Assembly: GCA_951828585.1 (NCBI GenBank)
Contig: OX639991.1
Coordinates: 1,272,576 to 1,336,575, forward strand
DNA: 64,000 bases
Source of the DNA: Longimicrobiales bacterium
GTDB taxonomy: Bacteria; Gemmatimonadota; Gemmatimonadetes; Longimicrobiales; Gaopeijiaceae
Direction of reading: 5' to 3'
The position numbers were made by a program, and so were the translations under genes. The notes under the pieces were generated by a model. The model was not told the DNA's origin. It ran no database searches and saw nothing but the letters and a program-made list of their open reading frames with translations. Positions 43,950 through 53,292 of this stretch are shown piece after piece (position 1 is the stretch's first letter; each line of letters opens with the position of its first letter).

Positions 43950-45086
43950 CTATTTCCCCCGGCCGTCCACCGCCAGCCGCCCCTTCAGGCAATGGAGCAC
44001 GCCGCCCTCGGAGATGCCCCGGTAGAGGGCATTCTCGGGGGGCGGTCGGTCATCGCGCGATGCGAGGGCTTCCTCGGCGGCATGCTCGACCGCTTCGGTG
44101 GCGTCGGCCTCCACCTCGGCGAGCGTGGCGGCTGGGATGCCTTCGTCCAGCAGGTACGCCTCGAAGAGGCCGACCGGATCGCGGCGTCCCCAGTGTTCGA
44201 AGAGCTCAGCGGCGAAGGTCTCGCGGGCCTCCCGCTCGTCGTGGGTGGCGTGGCCGCCCATGCGGAAGGTCTCCGCGACGACCACGGCGGGGCCATCGCC
44301 GCGCACGCACCGTCTCCTGGCCAGGGTGGTGGCCGCGAAGACGTCCAGCACGTTGTTGCCGTCGCAAAGGAGGGGGGTGATGCCGTGAGCGGCGGGGACG
44401 TCTTCGGGCTTGCCGGCACCGTGCTGGTCGATGCGCGTGCCTAGGGCGACCTGGTTGTTCTGGATCACGACGATCGCGGGCACCCCCAGCCGGGAGGCGA
44501 AGACCAGCCCCTCGTGGCAGGCGGCGGTCTTGGTGGCTCCGTCACCGGTCCAGGTGAGGGCAACCCGATCCTGGCCGCGGTTCTTGAAGGCCAGAGCCGC
44601 GCCCGCCACAACCGGAACGCTGGTGCCCATATGGCTCACCGGCTGAATCACGCCCTGGGCTACATCGCCGTAGTGGAAGTCGCGTCCGGCGCTGGGGCTG
44701 TCGGCGGTGGCCAGGTAGGAGGTGAAACCGTGCACCAGGGGCAGCCCCATCATGTGACCGGCTCCCGCGTTGCGGATCATGGGGATGACGACATCCCGGT
44801 CCGGCTCCAGGGCGGCCACGCACCCGACCGTCACCGCCTCTTCTCCCACACCGAGCCACGCCTTGCTGATGACGCCCTGGCGCACCCAACGCTTGAGCCC
44901 GATGTCCTGCAGACGTGTGTGGAGGAGGTCGCGGTAGACATCGAGCAAGCGGTCGGTGGCGAGTTGGCGCACCACGGCGCTACGCTTCGGGTCCTGCTGA
45001 ATCCGGCTGCGGTACTCACGCATGAGGGCGGCATCCGGTTGCCAGTTCCGGTATTCGGGCGGATCGAAGGCCGCGTATCGTTTCAA
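43950..45086 (-). CDS. Thiamine-pyrophosphate-dependent dehydrogenase E1 component, alpha subunit
   Basis: About 378 residues. It is the E1-alpha subunit of a 2-oxoacid dehydrogenase complex (branched-chain or acetoin type). The TPP motif runs WTGDGATKTAACHEG to IQNNQVALGT, and HYGDVAQGV, ISKAWLGVGEEAVTVG and FRMGGHATHDE fit the family. The start is unclear: TTG 45086 gives a normal N-terminus but lacks a strong ribosome site, and the frame stays open to 45221 with Pro-rich sequence. No E1-beta, E2 or E3 gene lies nearby, so the complex must be assembled from elsewhere. Confidence 0.88.
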   Translation of the reverse strand: MKRYAAFDPPEYRNWQPDAALMREYRSRIQQDPKRSAVVRQLATDRLLDVYRDLLHTRLQDIGLKRWVRQGVISKAWLGVGEEAVTVGCVAALEPDRDVVIPMIRNAGAGHMMGLPLVHGFTSYLATADSPSAGRDFHYGDVAQGVIQPVSHMGTSVPVVAGAALAFKNRGQDRVALTWTGDGATKTAACHEGLVFASRLGVPAIVVIQNNQVALGTRIDQHGAGKPEDVPAAHGITPLLCDGNNVLDVFAATTLARRRCVRGDGPAVVVAETFRMGGHATHDEREARETFAAELFEHWGRRDPVGLFEAYLLDEGIPAATLAEVEADATEAVEHAAEEALASRDDRPPPENALYRGISEGGVLHCLKGRLAVDGRGK

Positions 45087-45338
45087 GGAAGGTGTCGGTG
45101 ATGAGTGGGGTGGAAGTGCAGCGTGGGGCCAGGTCCCGGCCGGTCGCGCCCGGGGTGCGGCGGCAACGCAAGGGACCGCCGACAGCACCGGAAGGTAGAA
45201 AGGGGGACAGGGCCCGGGCAATCGGTTGTCAGCATCACCCCTTTACGATTGCTCCAAACCGATCGGATTGGTCAGATTGCAAATCGGGCCGGGTGACCTG
45301 GGTACCGACATCGACAGCGACAGGAACGAGATCCGCAA

Positions 45339-45941
45339 TTGAGCGAAGTCCGTAAGCCTCGCGTGGCAGCAGAAGTCGCCCTGTCACTGCTGGAGGCCCT
45401 TCGCTCCGTCGACAGTCCCGGCGAGATCCTCGAAGACGAGGTGGTGGCCCGCACCATCCCGCGCAGATTGGGGTTGAGCGAGGTCGTCGGCCGGCAGATC
45501 GAGCTGTATCGCGATTACGTCCGCCAGGGCAGGAAGCTGTCCGATGAAGAGCTGGCTGAATTCACCCGCCTCGTCAAGAAGCGCCCCGACGCAGGCAAGG
45601 TCTTCTTCGAGATGGGGGTCAGGCTGGCGGAGGAACAGATGCCGGGACGGAAATGGTGGCTGCCGCGGGTCTTCCGGTTCCGGATGGTCAGGCGCGCCAC
45701 CCAGCGCACGTTGAGCAAGCTGTTCGGGCAACGCGTCGGCGGCTTTGTGTCAGGGACTTTTTCGCTGGAGGTTTCGGCGTCGCCCCTTGTGCAGCTGGAC
45801 CCGTCCGGGGACGCCTGCGGACTGGTCACGGGATTCTGTCAGCGCGCGGTGCGAAAGGGGGTGGGCGGGTACCTGTCGGTGGTCAAGCTCAGTTGCGAGA
45901 CCCTGGGGGACAGGGTCTGCAAGTGGTCCCTGAAGGAGTAG
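45339..45941 (+). CDS. Hypothetical protein with V4R-like C-terminus
   Basis: 200 residues from a TTG at 45339. The N-terminal half is helical and charged. The C-terminal 70 residues have the pattern D-A-C-G-L-V-T-G-F then LSCETLGDRVCKWSLKE, resembling the 4-vinyl-reductase/hydrocarbon-binding domain, where paired Cys can hold metal or small ligands. Photosynthetic Gemmatimonadota carry V4R in bchJ, but no other photosynthesis gene is here. Ligand and role are unknown. Confidence 0.6.
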   Translation: MSEVRKPRVAAEVALSLLEALRSVDSPGEILEDEVVARTIPRRLGLSEVVGRQIELYRDYVRQGRKLSDEELAEFTRLVKKRPDAGKVFFEMGVRLAEEQMPGRKWWLPRVFRFRMVRRATQRTLSKLFGQRVGGFVSGTFSLEVSASPLVQLDPSGDACGLVTGFCQRAVRKGVGGYLSVVKLSCETLGDRVCKWSLKE

Positions 45942-45945
45942 ACTG

Positions 45946-46377
45946 CTAGCCGTACAGGTGGTACAGCATGAGGTAGACGAAGAGCCCGGTGACGGAGACG
46001 TAGAGCCAGATCGGGAAGGTCCACCGGGCCAGGCGCCGGTGCGCCTTGAACCGGCGGTGCCTGAGGAGATGTAGCAGGCGAAGGACCAGCGGCACGACCG
46101 CCGCGGCCAGGACCATGTGGCTGAAGAGGACCACCAGGTAGATGCGCCGCACCATCTCGGGCCCCTCGAAGGTGTGCGTGCCGGTCAGCGAGAAACGCAG
46201 CAGGTACAGGACGAGGAAGAGGGCCGAAGCCGTCACAGCGCCGATCATGCAGCGACGGTGTTTCCTGATCTCCCTGCGGCGTATGTAGCCGAACCCGGCG
46301 AGGAGCAACACGGTGCTGGTCAGGTTCAGCCCCGCGTTGATCGTTGCCAGTGCGTCGCCGACGGTCGCGGCGGTCAT
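45946..46377 (-). CDS. DUF420 family membrane protein
   Basis: 143 residues, four membrane helices, with INAGLNLTSTVLLLAGF, RREIRKHRRCMIGAVTASALF, VVLFSHMVLAAAVVPLVL, and HRRLARWTFPIWLYVSVTG. His residues at helix ends are typical of DUF420, a family linked to cytochrome c oxidase assembly. Its ATG overlaps the stop of the heme A synthase gene (ATGA at 46374), which supports a role in making the terminal oxidase. It converges on the V4R-like gene with four bases between. Confidence 0.9.
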   Translation of the reverse strand: MTAATVGDALATINAGLNLTSTVLLLAGFGYIRRREIRKHRRCMIGAVTASALFLVLYLLRFSLTGTHTFEGPEMVRRIYLVVLFSHMVLAAAVVPLVLRLLHLLRHRRFKAHRRLARWTFPIWLYVSVTGLFVYLMLYHLYG

Positions 46378-47255
46378 TGCGGGTCGCGCTCCCAGGCGTG
46401 CGTGGCCATGGCCACCCCGAGCGCGAGGAGTATCGCGGCCAGCAGCGTGTGCGCCGACACATAGGGTGGTGCCAGACGGCCCGCCAACGACGCGAATCCC
46501 AGGAGCACCTGGGCGATCACTCCCGCCGCCAGTGCCGTGGCCATCCTGCTCGCGAAGGGCGCCCGGGTGCGCGCCACCACCATCCAGCCGTAGCGGAGCG
46601 TCACCACCGCCACGACGATTCCCAGCACCCGGTGCAGGAAATGAAGCTGGACGGTCGGGTACTCGAGCGGCGGAATCACGCGGCCGAGACACAGGGGCAC
46701 GTCGGGACAGGCCATCCCGGCGTCGGTGTGGCGCACCAGCGCCCCGACCACCGACTGTGCGAACACGAGCCCGGCCGTCACCAGCCCGGCTCGCCGCACA
46801 AGCCGCCGCTCTGGGTCCGCGTCCCGGTAGTCGTCGGCTTCGGGTCCGGTACGGACCAGGATCACCGTGACCAGCGCCAGGAACAGGAAGGCCAGCGCCA
46901 GGTGGGAGGTCGAGATCGCATCGGGCAGCTGATAGATGACCGTGAGGCCGCCGAGCAGCGACTGGACGAGCAGGAGCCCGATCCCGGCCAGCCCGAGACG
47001 GAAGAGGGCCGTCCGCTCCGGATGCGCGCGGCGTGTCAGTAGCACCGCCACGGGGAAGAGGACGAGCAGTGCGCCTGCCCAGAGGCGGTGGAGGTGTTCC
47101 CAGAAGACGCCGCCGGTCATCTCGGGCAACATCGTGCCGAAGCAGGTGGGCCAGTCGGGGCAGGCCAGGCTGGCCCCGATGGCGTGCACGATGCTGCCCA
47201 GAAGGAGCAGAGCCAGGGTCCACACGAGGACAGCGAGGAGGAGAGGACGGTACAT
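46374..47255 (-). CDS. ctaA: Heme A synthase, CtaA/COX15 family
   Basis: 293 residues from ATG 47255. An eight-helix integral membrane protein that oxidises the C8 methyl of heme O to make heme A. Both helix bundles repeat the family pattern: LACPDWPTCFG and EHLHRLWAGALLVL in the first, and HTDAGMACPDVPLCLG and QLHFLHRVLGIVVAV in the second, with the heme-ligand His residues and Cys pairs. The overlapping DUF420 gene supports oxidase assembly. No ctaB or cox genes are in the window. Confidence 0.93.
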   Translation of the reverse strand: MYRPLLLAVLVWTLALLLLGSIVHAIGASLACPDWPTCFGTMLPEMTGGVFWEHLHRLWAGALLVLFPVAVLLTRRAHPERTALFRLGLAGIGLLLVQSLLGGLTVIYQLPDAISTSHLALAFLFLALVTVILVRTGPEADDYRDADPERRLVRRAGLVTAGLVFAQSVVGALVRHTDAGMACPDVPLCLGRVIPPLEYPTVQLHFLHRVLGIVVAVVTLRYGWMVVARTRAPFASRMATALAAGVIAQVLLGFASLAGRLAPPYVSAHTLLAAILLALGVAMATHAWERDPQ

Positions 47256-47274
47256 CAAGTCGGAGGATGTGCGG

Positions 47275-49227
47275 TCAACCGGGTACCGGCTCCGCGACCT
47301 TGCGGGGCTGCGGCGGGTCGGCCGGAGCTGTTGCCGGGGATTCGGCGGGCGCGTCCGCGACGGGGTTGCGGCAGATCCCCAGCTCCAGCCATTCGTAGTG
47401 ATCGGCCATGGCGCGGCGCGCCACCTTGTACATGTCGGTGTCGTCGTTGCGGAAGACGGCGCGGAAGTTTCTCCGGATGCGGCGCCGCGCCAGCTTGCAG
47501 GCCGCGTCGGCCAGCTCGTAGGGCGTCCGGTCGCCGGGTTGCTCGATGACCAGCTTCATGGCGCGCACGCAGGAAGCCGTGATGATGAAGAGGTCGGCGC
47601 CGATGTCGACGAGCCTGCCCAGCACCGCCTGCCGCTGCTCGAGCCTGGGCCCGAAGCGCACCATGGCGTGGAAGAGTGTGCGGGCGAGCTTCCGCGACGC
47701 GCGGTTCGCGAAGCGCACATGTCCGGCCAGGGGGCCGAAGGAGCCGTAGCGCGGCCAGTGTCCCCAACCCAGCCACCTGCGCGGATACCAGGCCGCGTAG
47801 TGCAGCCCGGCCTTGAGGAAGGCGCCCCCACGCGTGGAGAGCGGCAGCCGCGGGTCGATGGCCGCGCCCGCCACGGTGAGATGCTCGTCGACCGCCTCGC
47901 GCGCAATGAAGAGGCGCATGATCTCGCTCGACCCTTCAAAGATCAGGTTGATGCGCGAATCACGCAGAGTCCGCTCGACGGGGAAGGGATCCTCGCCGCG
48001 CTGCCGCAGGGAGTCGGCGGTTTCGTAGCCGCGGCCTCCCCGGATCTGCACCGCGTCGCTCACCAGGTCCCACGCCTTCTCGCTGTGCCACAGCTTGGCC
48101 GTGGCCGCCTCGAGGCGCATGTCCAGGGTGCCGAGGCCCGACATGGCCGCGGCCAGCTCCACGGCCGCCTCCATGGCGTAGCTCTCGGCGGCCATGCGTC
48201 CCAGCATCTGGGCGACGGCGTCGTGCTTGCCGATCGGCGTGCCCCACTGGACGCGCTCAGCCGCCCACTTGCGGCAGGCGCGCAGCAGGCCCTTGCCGGC
48301 GGCGGCACAGAAGGCCGGGAGCGCCAAACGGCCCGTGTTGAGCGTGATCAGCGCCAGCTTCAGCCCCAGTCCCTCGCCCCACAGCAGGTTTTCACGGGGG
48401 ACCTTGACGTCGTGAAAGTGGAGGACGCCGTTGGAGATACCGTTCAGCCCCATGAAACGGCAGATGTGGCCCACCTCCACCCCCGGCCACGCCGTCTCGA
48501 CGATGAAGGCGCTGATCGGACGCTTCCCCCTGACGCCCTCGCGCGGAGCGGTGCGCGCCATGACGACCAGCAGGTCGGCGCGGGGACCGTTCGTGGTCCA
48601 CAGCTTCTCGCCGTTGAGGATGTAGTGCGTGCCTTCCGCCGAGAGTTCGGCGAAGGTGGACATGTTGGCCGGATCCGACCCCACATCCGGTTCGGTCAGG
48701 GCGAAGGCCGACAGCTCGCCGCTCGCAGCGCGGGGAAGGTACTTGCGCTTCTGCTGCTCGGTGCCGAAGAGCACCAGGGGCGTGGGAACGCCGATGGACT
48801 GGTGCGCCGAGAGGAACGCCGCCGTCGATGCACAGCGGCTGGCGACCAGGGCGAGGGCCCGGTTGTAGGATGTCTGCGACAGTCCGAGACCCCCGTACTC
48901 GCGCGGGATCTTGATGCCGTAGGCACCCAGCTCGGCGAGGCCCTGAAGCACCGAGTCGGGAACCCAGCTGTCGCGGTCGACGGCGTCGCCGTCCACATGC
49001 TCCTCCACGAACCGGCGGATGCTCTCGAGGAATGGTGCGGCCCTGGCGGCCTCCTCGGGATCCTGGACGGGGTGGGGATGTACGAGGTCCAGCGACAGGC
49101 GGCCGCCAAAAAGCTCCTTCATGAAGCTGCGCTTTTCCCACCTGTCCTGCCGGGCCCCTTCCGCGACCTCCCGCGATTCGCGAGCGTCGCTCATCTGGCG
49201 GGAGTCGTTTGCGGCGCTCGAGTTCAC
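47275..49227 (-). CDS. Acyl-CoA dehydrogenase family protein with C-terminal extension
   Basis: 650 residues from GTG 49227, which follows GGAG at six bases. FAD-dependent alpha,beta-oxidation of acyl-CoA. Core motifs are FALTEPDVGSDPANM, TNGPRADLLVVMA, VQIRGGRGYE, and LIFEGSSEIMRLFIAREAV, where the Glu in FEGSSEI region corresponds to the catalytic base of long-chain types. About 200 extra C-terminal residues resemble the VLCAD/ACAD9 extension that mediates membrane association. It is followed after 19 bases by ctaA and preceded by patatin, which could release its fatty acid substrates (inference). Confidence 0.92.
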   Translation of the reverse strand: MNSSAANDSRQMSDARESREVAEGARQDRWEKRSFMKELFGGRLSLDLVHPHPVQDPEEAARAAPFLESIRRFVEEHVDGDAVDRDSWVPDSVLQGLAELGAYGIKIPREYGGLGLSQTSYNRALALVASRCASTAAFLSAHQSIGVPTPLVLFGTEQQKRKYLPRAASGELSAFALTEPDVGSDPANMSTFAELSAEGTHYILNGEKLWTTNGPRADLLVVMARTAPREGVRGKRPISAFIVETAWPGVEVGHICRFMGLNGISNGVLHFHDVKVPRENLLWGEGLGLKLALITLNTGRLALPAFCAAAGKGLLRACRKWAAERVQWGTPIGKHDAVAQMLGRMAAESYAMEAAVELAAAMSGLGTLDMRLEAATAKLWHSEKAWDLVSDAVQIRGGRGYETADSLRQRGEDPFPVERTLRDSRINLIFEGSSEIMRLFIAREAVDEHLTVAGAAIDPRLPLSTRGGAFLKAGLHYAAWYPRRWLGWGHWPRYGSFGPLAGHVRFANRASRKLARTLFHAMVRFGPRLEQRQAVLGRLVDIGADLFIITASCVRAMKLVIEQPGDRTPYELADAACKLARRRIRRNFRAVFRNDDTDMYKVARRAMADHYEWLELGICRNPVADAPAESPATAPADPPQPRKVAEPVPG

Positions 49228-49249
49228 GATGGTCTCCAGGGTTCCTTGT

Positions 49250-50428
49250 TCATTCCACTTCCGCGGCGGCTCCGCCGGGCTCCAGCAGATCCGCCAGATC
49301 CGCTTCGCGGGCCTCGGCGTCGGCTTCGCCTACCCTCATAAGTTCGCCCAGGTAATCCGGCTGGAACATGATCAGGCTGAGGAAGTCTGGCGCTTCCGTG
49401 TGCTTGGTGCCAAGTCCCCGGGTCATGTAGCGGATCGCTCTGGGCAACTGCGGCTCGAACCTGTTCGCCAGCCTTCCCAGGTCGACCGAAGGCCGAAGTG
49501 TCAGGAGGCGGACGTGCCGCATGCCCTGCCGCTGGTCGGGATCCAGCCCGGCGAGGAGCTGGTTGACGCGGGAAAGGCGCAGGGCGTCCTCGTCCAGGAG
49601 GTCGAGAAAGATCGCATTCATCAGCACGCCGGCGACCTGCACAGGCGGTGGATAGCCGGTCACCGAAGGCGAGTCCGCTTCGGTATGGGAACGCGCCCGG
49701 CGGGTGCTGATGGCCAGGATTCGGTCGGCCCCCAGGTGCAGTGCCGGGGACAGCGGCGCCGTGAGCCGGATGCCGCCGTCGCCGTACCAGTGCCCTCCGA
49801 TCGGCACCGCCGGGAAGACGATCGGGAGCGCCGCCGAAGCCATGACGTGGTCGACGGAGAGCGTGGTGACCCGGGAGCGCCGGTAGGGACGCTCCCACTC
49901 CTCGACATCGTGGCCCTGTACCCAGAGAATGGATTGCCCGGTCGAGTAGTTCGTGGTGCTGAGGGCGGCGGCCCTCAGCCTGCCCGTCGCCAGGTTGTAG
50001 TGGATACCCGTCAGTTCGCCGTCTAGCGCGTGCATCGCTTCGGTCAGGTATTCGCGCAGTGGCTGGGTGTCCAGCAGACCCCGGACCTTGAGGCGGCCGC
50101 CCTTGCCTCCGGAAAGCAGTTGCCGGCTCCAGCGGAACAGATGCTGGCGAAGCGACCCGAGGTCCGTGCGGAAGACCTTGTCGACCGTCAGCTCGCCCCA
50201 GAGCTGGGTCAACTCGTCCGTCGCCTGGCGGAAGGTGCCGTGGTGCGCGGCCAGGTGGGCCGCATTGATGGCTCCGGCACTGACCCCGGTAATGATCGGG
50301 ATCTCGAGATCCGGAAAGCGCCGCGACAGGTATCGCAGAACGCCCGCCTGGTAGGCCGAGCGGGCGCCGCCGCCCCCCATCACGAAGGCGAGCAGTCCGG
50401 GATTGCCGTTGGTGGTTCGGTGTGTCAT
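49250..50428 (-). CDS. Patatin-like phospholipase
   Basis: 392 residues. It hydrolyses phospholipids or acylglycerols using a Ser-Asp dyad. Visible are the oxyanion loop GGGGAR (18-23), the nucleophile Ser50 in TGVSAGAINA, and the Asp of YGDGGIRLTAPL. The C-terminal 100 residues are helical and end acidic (AEVE). No signal peptide is seen, so it is cytoplasmic or secreted by another route. It lies 22 bases upstream of the acyl-CoA dehydrogenase on the same strand. Confidence 0.92.
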   Translation of the reverse strand: MTHRTTNGNPGLLAFVMGGGGARSAYQAGVLRYLSRRFPDLEIPIITGVSAGAINAAHLAAHHGTFRQATDELTQLWGELTVDKVFRTDLGSLRQHLFRWSRQLLSGGKGGRLKVRGLLDTQPLREYLTEAMHALDGELTGIHYNLATGRLRAAALSTTNYSTGQSILWVQGHDVEEWERPYRRSRVTTLSVDHVMASAALPIVFPAVPIGGHWYGDGGIRLTAPLSPALHLGADRILAISTRRARSHTEADSPSVTGYPPPVQVAGVLMNAIFLDLLDEDALRLSRVNQLLAGLDPDQRQGMRHVRLLTLRPSVDLGRLANRFEPQLPRAIRYMTRGLGTKHTEAPDFLSLIMFQPDYLGELMRVGEADAEAREADLADLLEPGGAAAEVE

Positions 50429-50468
50429 GTCGGGTTCAGTCTAACAGGTTGGGCCGCGGATTTCCGCC

Positions 50469-51226
50469 GTGGCTGCGACGCTCCCGTGTCTGGCCGCGGC
50501 CGGAACCGTGGAGCCGACAATGCTAGGGAAGGCCTACCTCTGGGCGGGCTACGCGTGTCGCCTGCTGGGCGAGAACTTCTGCGACGCGGTGATCGACGGG
50601 GTACCCAGGGAGCCGCGCAGCGTCTACTACGAACGGGCCATCGCCCGCTTCGACGAGGCCCAGCGCCTCGGGTCGGGCGACGTGGCCATGGCGGTCGTCG
50701 CGGCCCGCGCCTCGGTCAAGGCATTCCTGGGCGACTGGACAGGAGCGGTCGCCGATGCGACCTCCGTGCCGGACGACTTCGTGTTCAACATGCCCTACCA
50801 CTCGACTGAAGGCACCACCACACGGGGGCGGACATCCCCCTATCGAAAGGGACGGAGATGCGGCTGATAGAGGCCGAGGCAATGCTCGTGTCAGGGGACT
50901 GGCAGGGTGCCATGCCCAGGATCAACGGATTGCCTGAGGCGGCGGGGGTCGAGCCGGCCACCGTTTCCAGCACGGTCGAGGCGTGGACGGCGCTCAAGCG
51001 CGAGCGCGGCATCGTGTTGTGGCTGGAGAGGCGCCGCCTGGGCGATTTCTTCCGCTGGAACCGGGACAACACGCCCGGAGGACCGCCATGCGCTGGAGGT
51101 GGCGTCGGGGAGCCAGGACGAGGGCTCGCACCTGGTTCAGCAGGTTCTCTGTTCCCCGATTCACGCAGCGAGATCGAAACGAACGACAACAGTGCGAGCA
51201 GTTCCGGGAATTGTGGAAGCAGGTAA
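50469..51226 (+). pseudogene. Remnant of a RagB/SusD-family outer-membrane lipoprotein gene
   Basis: The first piece (50469-50867) has the SusD pattern of WAGYACRLLGENFCDAVIDG and VAARASVKAFLGDWTGAVADA. The homology then moves to another frame (from 50858) with RLIEAEAMLVSGDWQGAM and RGIVLWLERRRLGDFFRW, ending in a decayed SLFPDSRSEIETN. The N-terminal half is gone, because the 5' end abuts the patatin promoter region. No SusC/TonB receptor is nearby. Truncation plus frameshift make it a pseudogene. Confidence 0.75.
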
Positions 51227-51277
51227 GAAAGAGGTAAGACCCGCGAGAACAGGGGTCCGGGTAGTCGGTGTCCCTCC

Positions 51278-51670
51278 CTACATCGTACTCTGCAGCACCC
51301 CCCGCCCGATCGCGAGAATCCCCGCCGCCACAAGCCCCAGCGCCACCACCGCCCCCACGAGATGGGGTCCGTAGGTCTTCTTGTCCTGTGGGCGGCGCCT
51401 GACCACGCTGCTGGTAAGCTGGGCCACGACGGCCGCCATCAGCATCAGAAAGAGGTGGCCGATGATGCTGTTGTAGAAGGGCCGGGTGAAGAGCACCGCG
51501 ACCCCGGTAAGCACCTGGATGTGCAGCAGTCCCGTGAAGACGGCCGCGAGGCGCCCCATCGCGGTCGAGTACTCGCGCTTGCCGAAATGCCCGACCAGCG
51601 CGTAGAGAACCACGAAGAGCCCGGCCAGCAGGAGCAGAAAGCGGAGGCCGGAGTGAGCGGCGAAGAGCAT
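51278..51670 (-). CDS. Four-helix membrane protein, cytochrome b-like candidate
   Basis: 130 residues from ATG 51670, preceded by GGGAG. Four hydrophobic helices (about 8-26, 45-65, 75-92, 103-125). HSGLRFLLLLAG in helix 1, FTGLLHIQVLTG in helix 2 and IGHLFLMLMAAV in helix 3 place His residues where a heme might bind, as in b561-like proteins. This is an inference because I do not recognise the family. Confidence 0.6.
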   Translation of the reverse strand: MLFAAHSGLRFLLLLAGLFVVLYALVGHFGKREYSTAMGRLAAVFTGLLHIQVLTGVAVLFTRPFYNSIIGHLFLMLMAAVVAQLTSSVVRRRPQDKKTYGPHLVGAVVALGLVAAGILAIGRGVLQSTM

Positions 51671-51929
51671 GGTGGAGTCTCCCGGAGTCGGTGGTGTACA
51701 ACGTGGGGGAGTCTGCATTGTGGACCGGGGCGGGGCAATGGGTGGCCTCAACGATGCTCAACGATGCGGTATTCCGGCGTGTCTATGGTGAGGGCTCGGA
51801 CTCGCACCCTGGCCGACTTGAACGGGGTGCCAGACGGGCGCCAGCCTGTCACCTGACCGCAAGGACTTCAGCATAGATGACCATGGACCAAGTGCGGAAC
51901 ACGTCTGCGCCGGCAGGCGGACCGCAACC

Positions 51930-53273
51930 GTGCTGACCCGAACCACCATCCTTCGCCGCGCCCGGACCTTTCTGTTCCTCTCGCTGGCCGCGCTGGCGTG
52001 CGCGAGCGGGCCCCTCTCCGCGCAGGAGACCGAAGGCGTGAACGGCGACCGGCCGAGCGTCTTCCTGGACTGTGCGACCCGCGGCTGCAACCGGGAGTAC
52101 TTCCGCACGGAGCTCACCTGGGTGAACTGGGTGCGGGTGCCCGAGAGCGCGGATGTCCACGTCATCATGACGGGCCAGACGACCGGAGCGGGCGGGCGGG
52201 AATACCAGCTGGACCTCATGGGCAGGGGGGACTTCGAGTACGAGCACCAGCTCCTCTACCAGGCCCCGCCCACCGCCACGGATCGCGAGACGCTCGACGA
52301 ACTCGTCCACACCATCGGCGTGGGCCTGCTTCACTTCGCCACCGTAAACGGCTTCTTCGAGACGGTGGAGGACTTCCGTGAGGTTGCCGATGTCGTGGGC
52401 GCCCCCACCGAGGAATTCGATCCAGGCGAGCGCGTAGTGGCTCAGGACGAAGTAGAAGATCCGTGGAACTTCTGGGTATTCCGCCTGGGGGGACGGACGG
52501 AGCTCGACGGCGAGCAGACGCGCCGCACCAACCAGATCAACGGAAACATGAGCGCGTCGCGCGTGACCCCCACCTGGAAGATGAATTTCCGGGCGAACGT
52601 GGAGTACAACCGCCGGGAAATCGACCTTTCAAACGACTCGACCTTCATGGACCGGCGGACGGACTGGGGGTTCAGCGAACTGATTGCATACTCGCTGGCC
52701 AATCACTGGTCGATCGGGATCGAGGGGGAGGCCCGCAAGATCGTCCGGTTCAACCAGACCTTCCGGATCGAGGCTACACCTGCGCTCGAGTACAGCTTCT
52801 TCCCCTACGAAGAGGCCACGCGCCGCTCCTTCACGGTCTTCTACCAGATCGGGCCCGCCTACAGGCGCTACATCCAAAAGACCGTCCACGGGCAGCTTGA
52901 GGAGACCCGCTGGGAGCAGGCACTCGAGATCGAGCTCTCCCAGCGCCAGCAGTGGGGCGACGCCTCCATCCGCCTGCAGGGGTCGCATTTCCTCCACGAC
53001 ACCGGCCTCTACAACATCTCGATGCGGGGGGACGTGGACTTCCGCATTGCCCGCGGCCTGAGCATCAGCGGCGAGGCGAATATCTCCTGGGTGAACGACC
53101 AGATCTACCTCTCGGCGGAGGGCGCCACCGACGCCGAGGCATTGCTCAACCTCCAGCAGCGGGCCCAAGATTTCAATTACAGTGTCGAAGTCGGCTTCTC
53201 CTTCCAGTTCGGTTCGATCTACAACAATGTGGTCAACAACCGGTTCGGGGGCGGCGGCTTCAACTGGCGCTAA
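51930..53273 (+). CDS. Exported protein with C-terminal outer-membrane beta-barrel
   Basis: 447 residues with a signal peptide ending near ALACASGPLSAQ. The N-terminal part (DCATRGCNREYFRTELTW) has a Cys pair and a periplasmic alpha/beta segment. From about 180 to the end, alternating amphipathic strands (MNFRANVEYNRREID, WSIGIEGEARKIVRFN, YSVEVGFSFQFGSIY) suggest a barrel of twelve or more strands. No named family is recognised. It lies 19 bases upstream of another small exported protein and is probably cotranscribed. Confidence 0.72.
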   Translation: MLTRTTILRRARTFLFLSLAALACASGPLSAQETEGVNGDRPSVFLDCATRGCNREYFRTELTWVNWVRVPESADVHVIMTGQTTGAGGREYQLDLMGRGDFEYEHQLLYQAPPTATDRETLDELVHTIGVGLLHFATVNGFFETVEDFREVADVVGAPTEEFDPGERVVAQDEVEDPWNFWVFRLGGRTELDGEQTRRTNQINGNMSASRVTPTWKMNFRANVEYNRREIDLSNDSTFMDRRTDWGFSELIAYSLANHWSIGIEGEARKIVRFNQTFRIEATPALEYSFFPYEEATRRSFTVFYQIGPAYRRYIQKTVHGQLEETRWEQALEIELSQRQQWGDASIRLQGSHFLHDTGLYNISMRGDVDFRIARGLSISGEANISWVNDQIYLSAEGATDAEALLNLQQRAQDFNYSVEVGFSFQFGSIYNNVVNNRFGGGGFNWR

Positions 53274-53292
53274 CCTAATGGAGGAAAGAACC

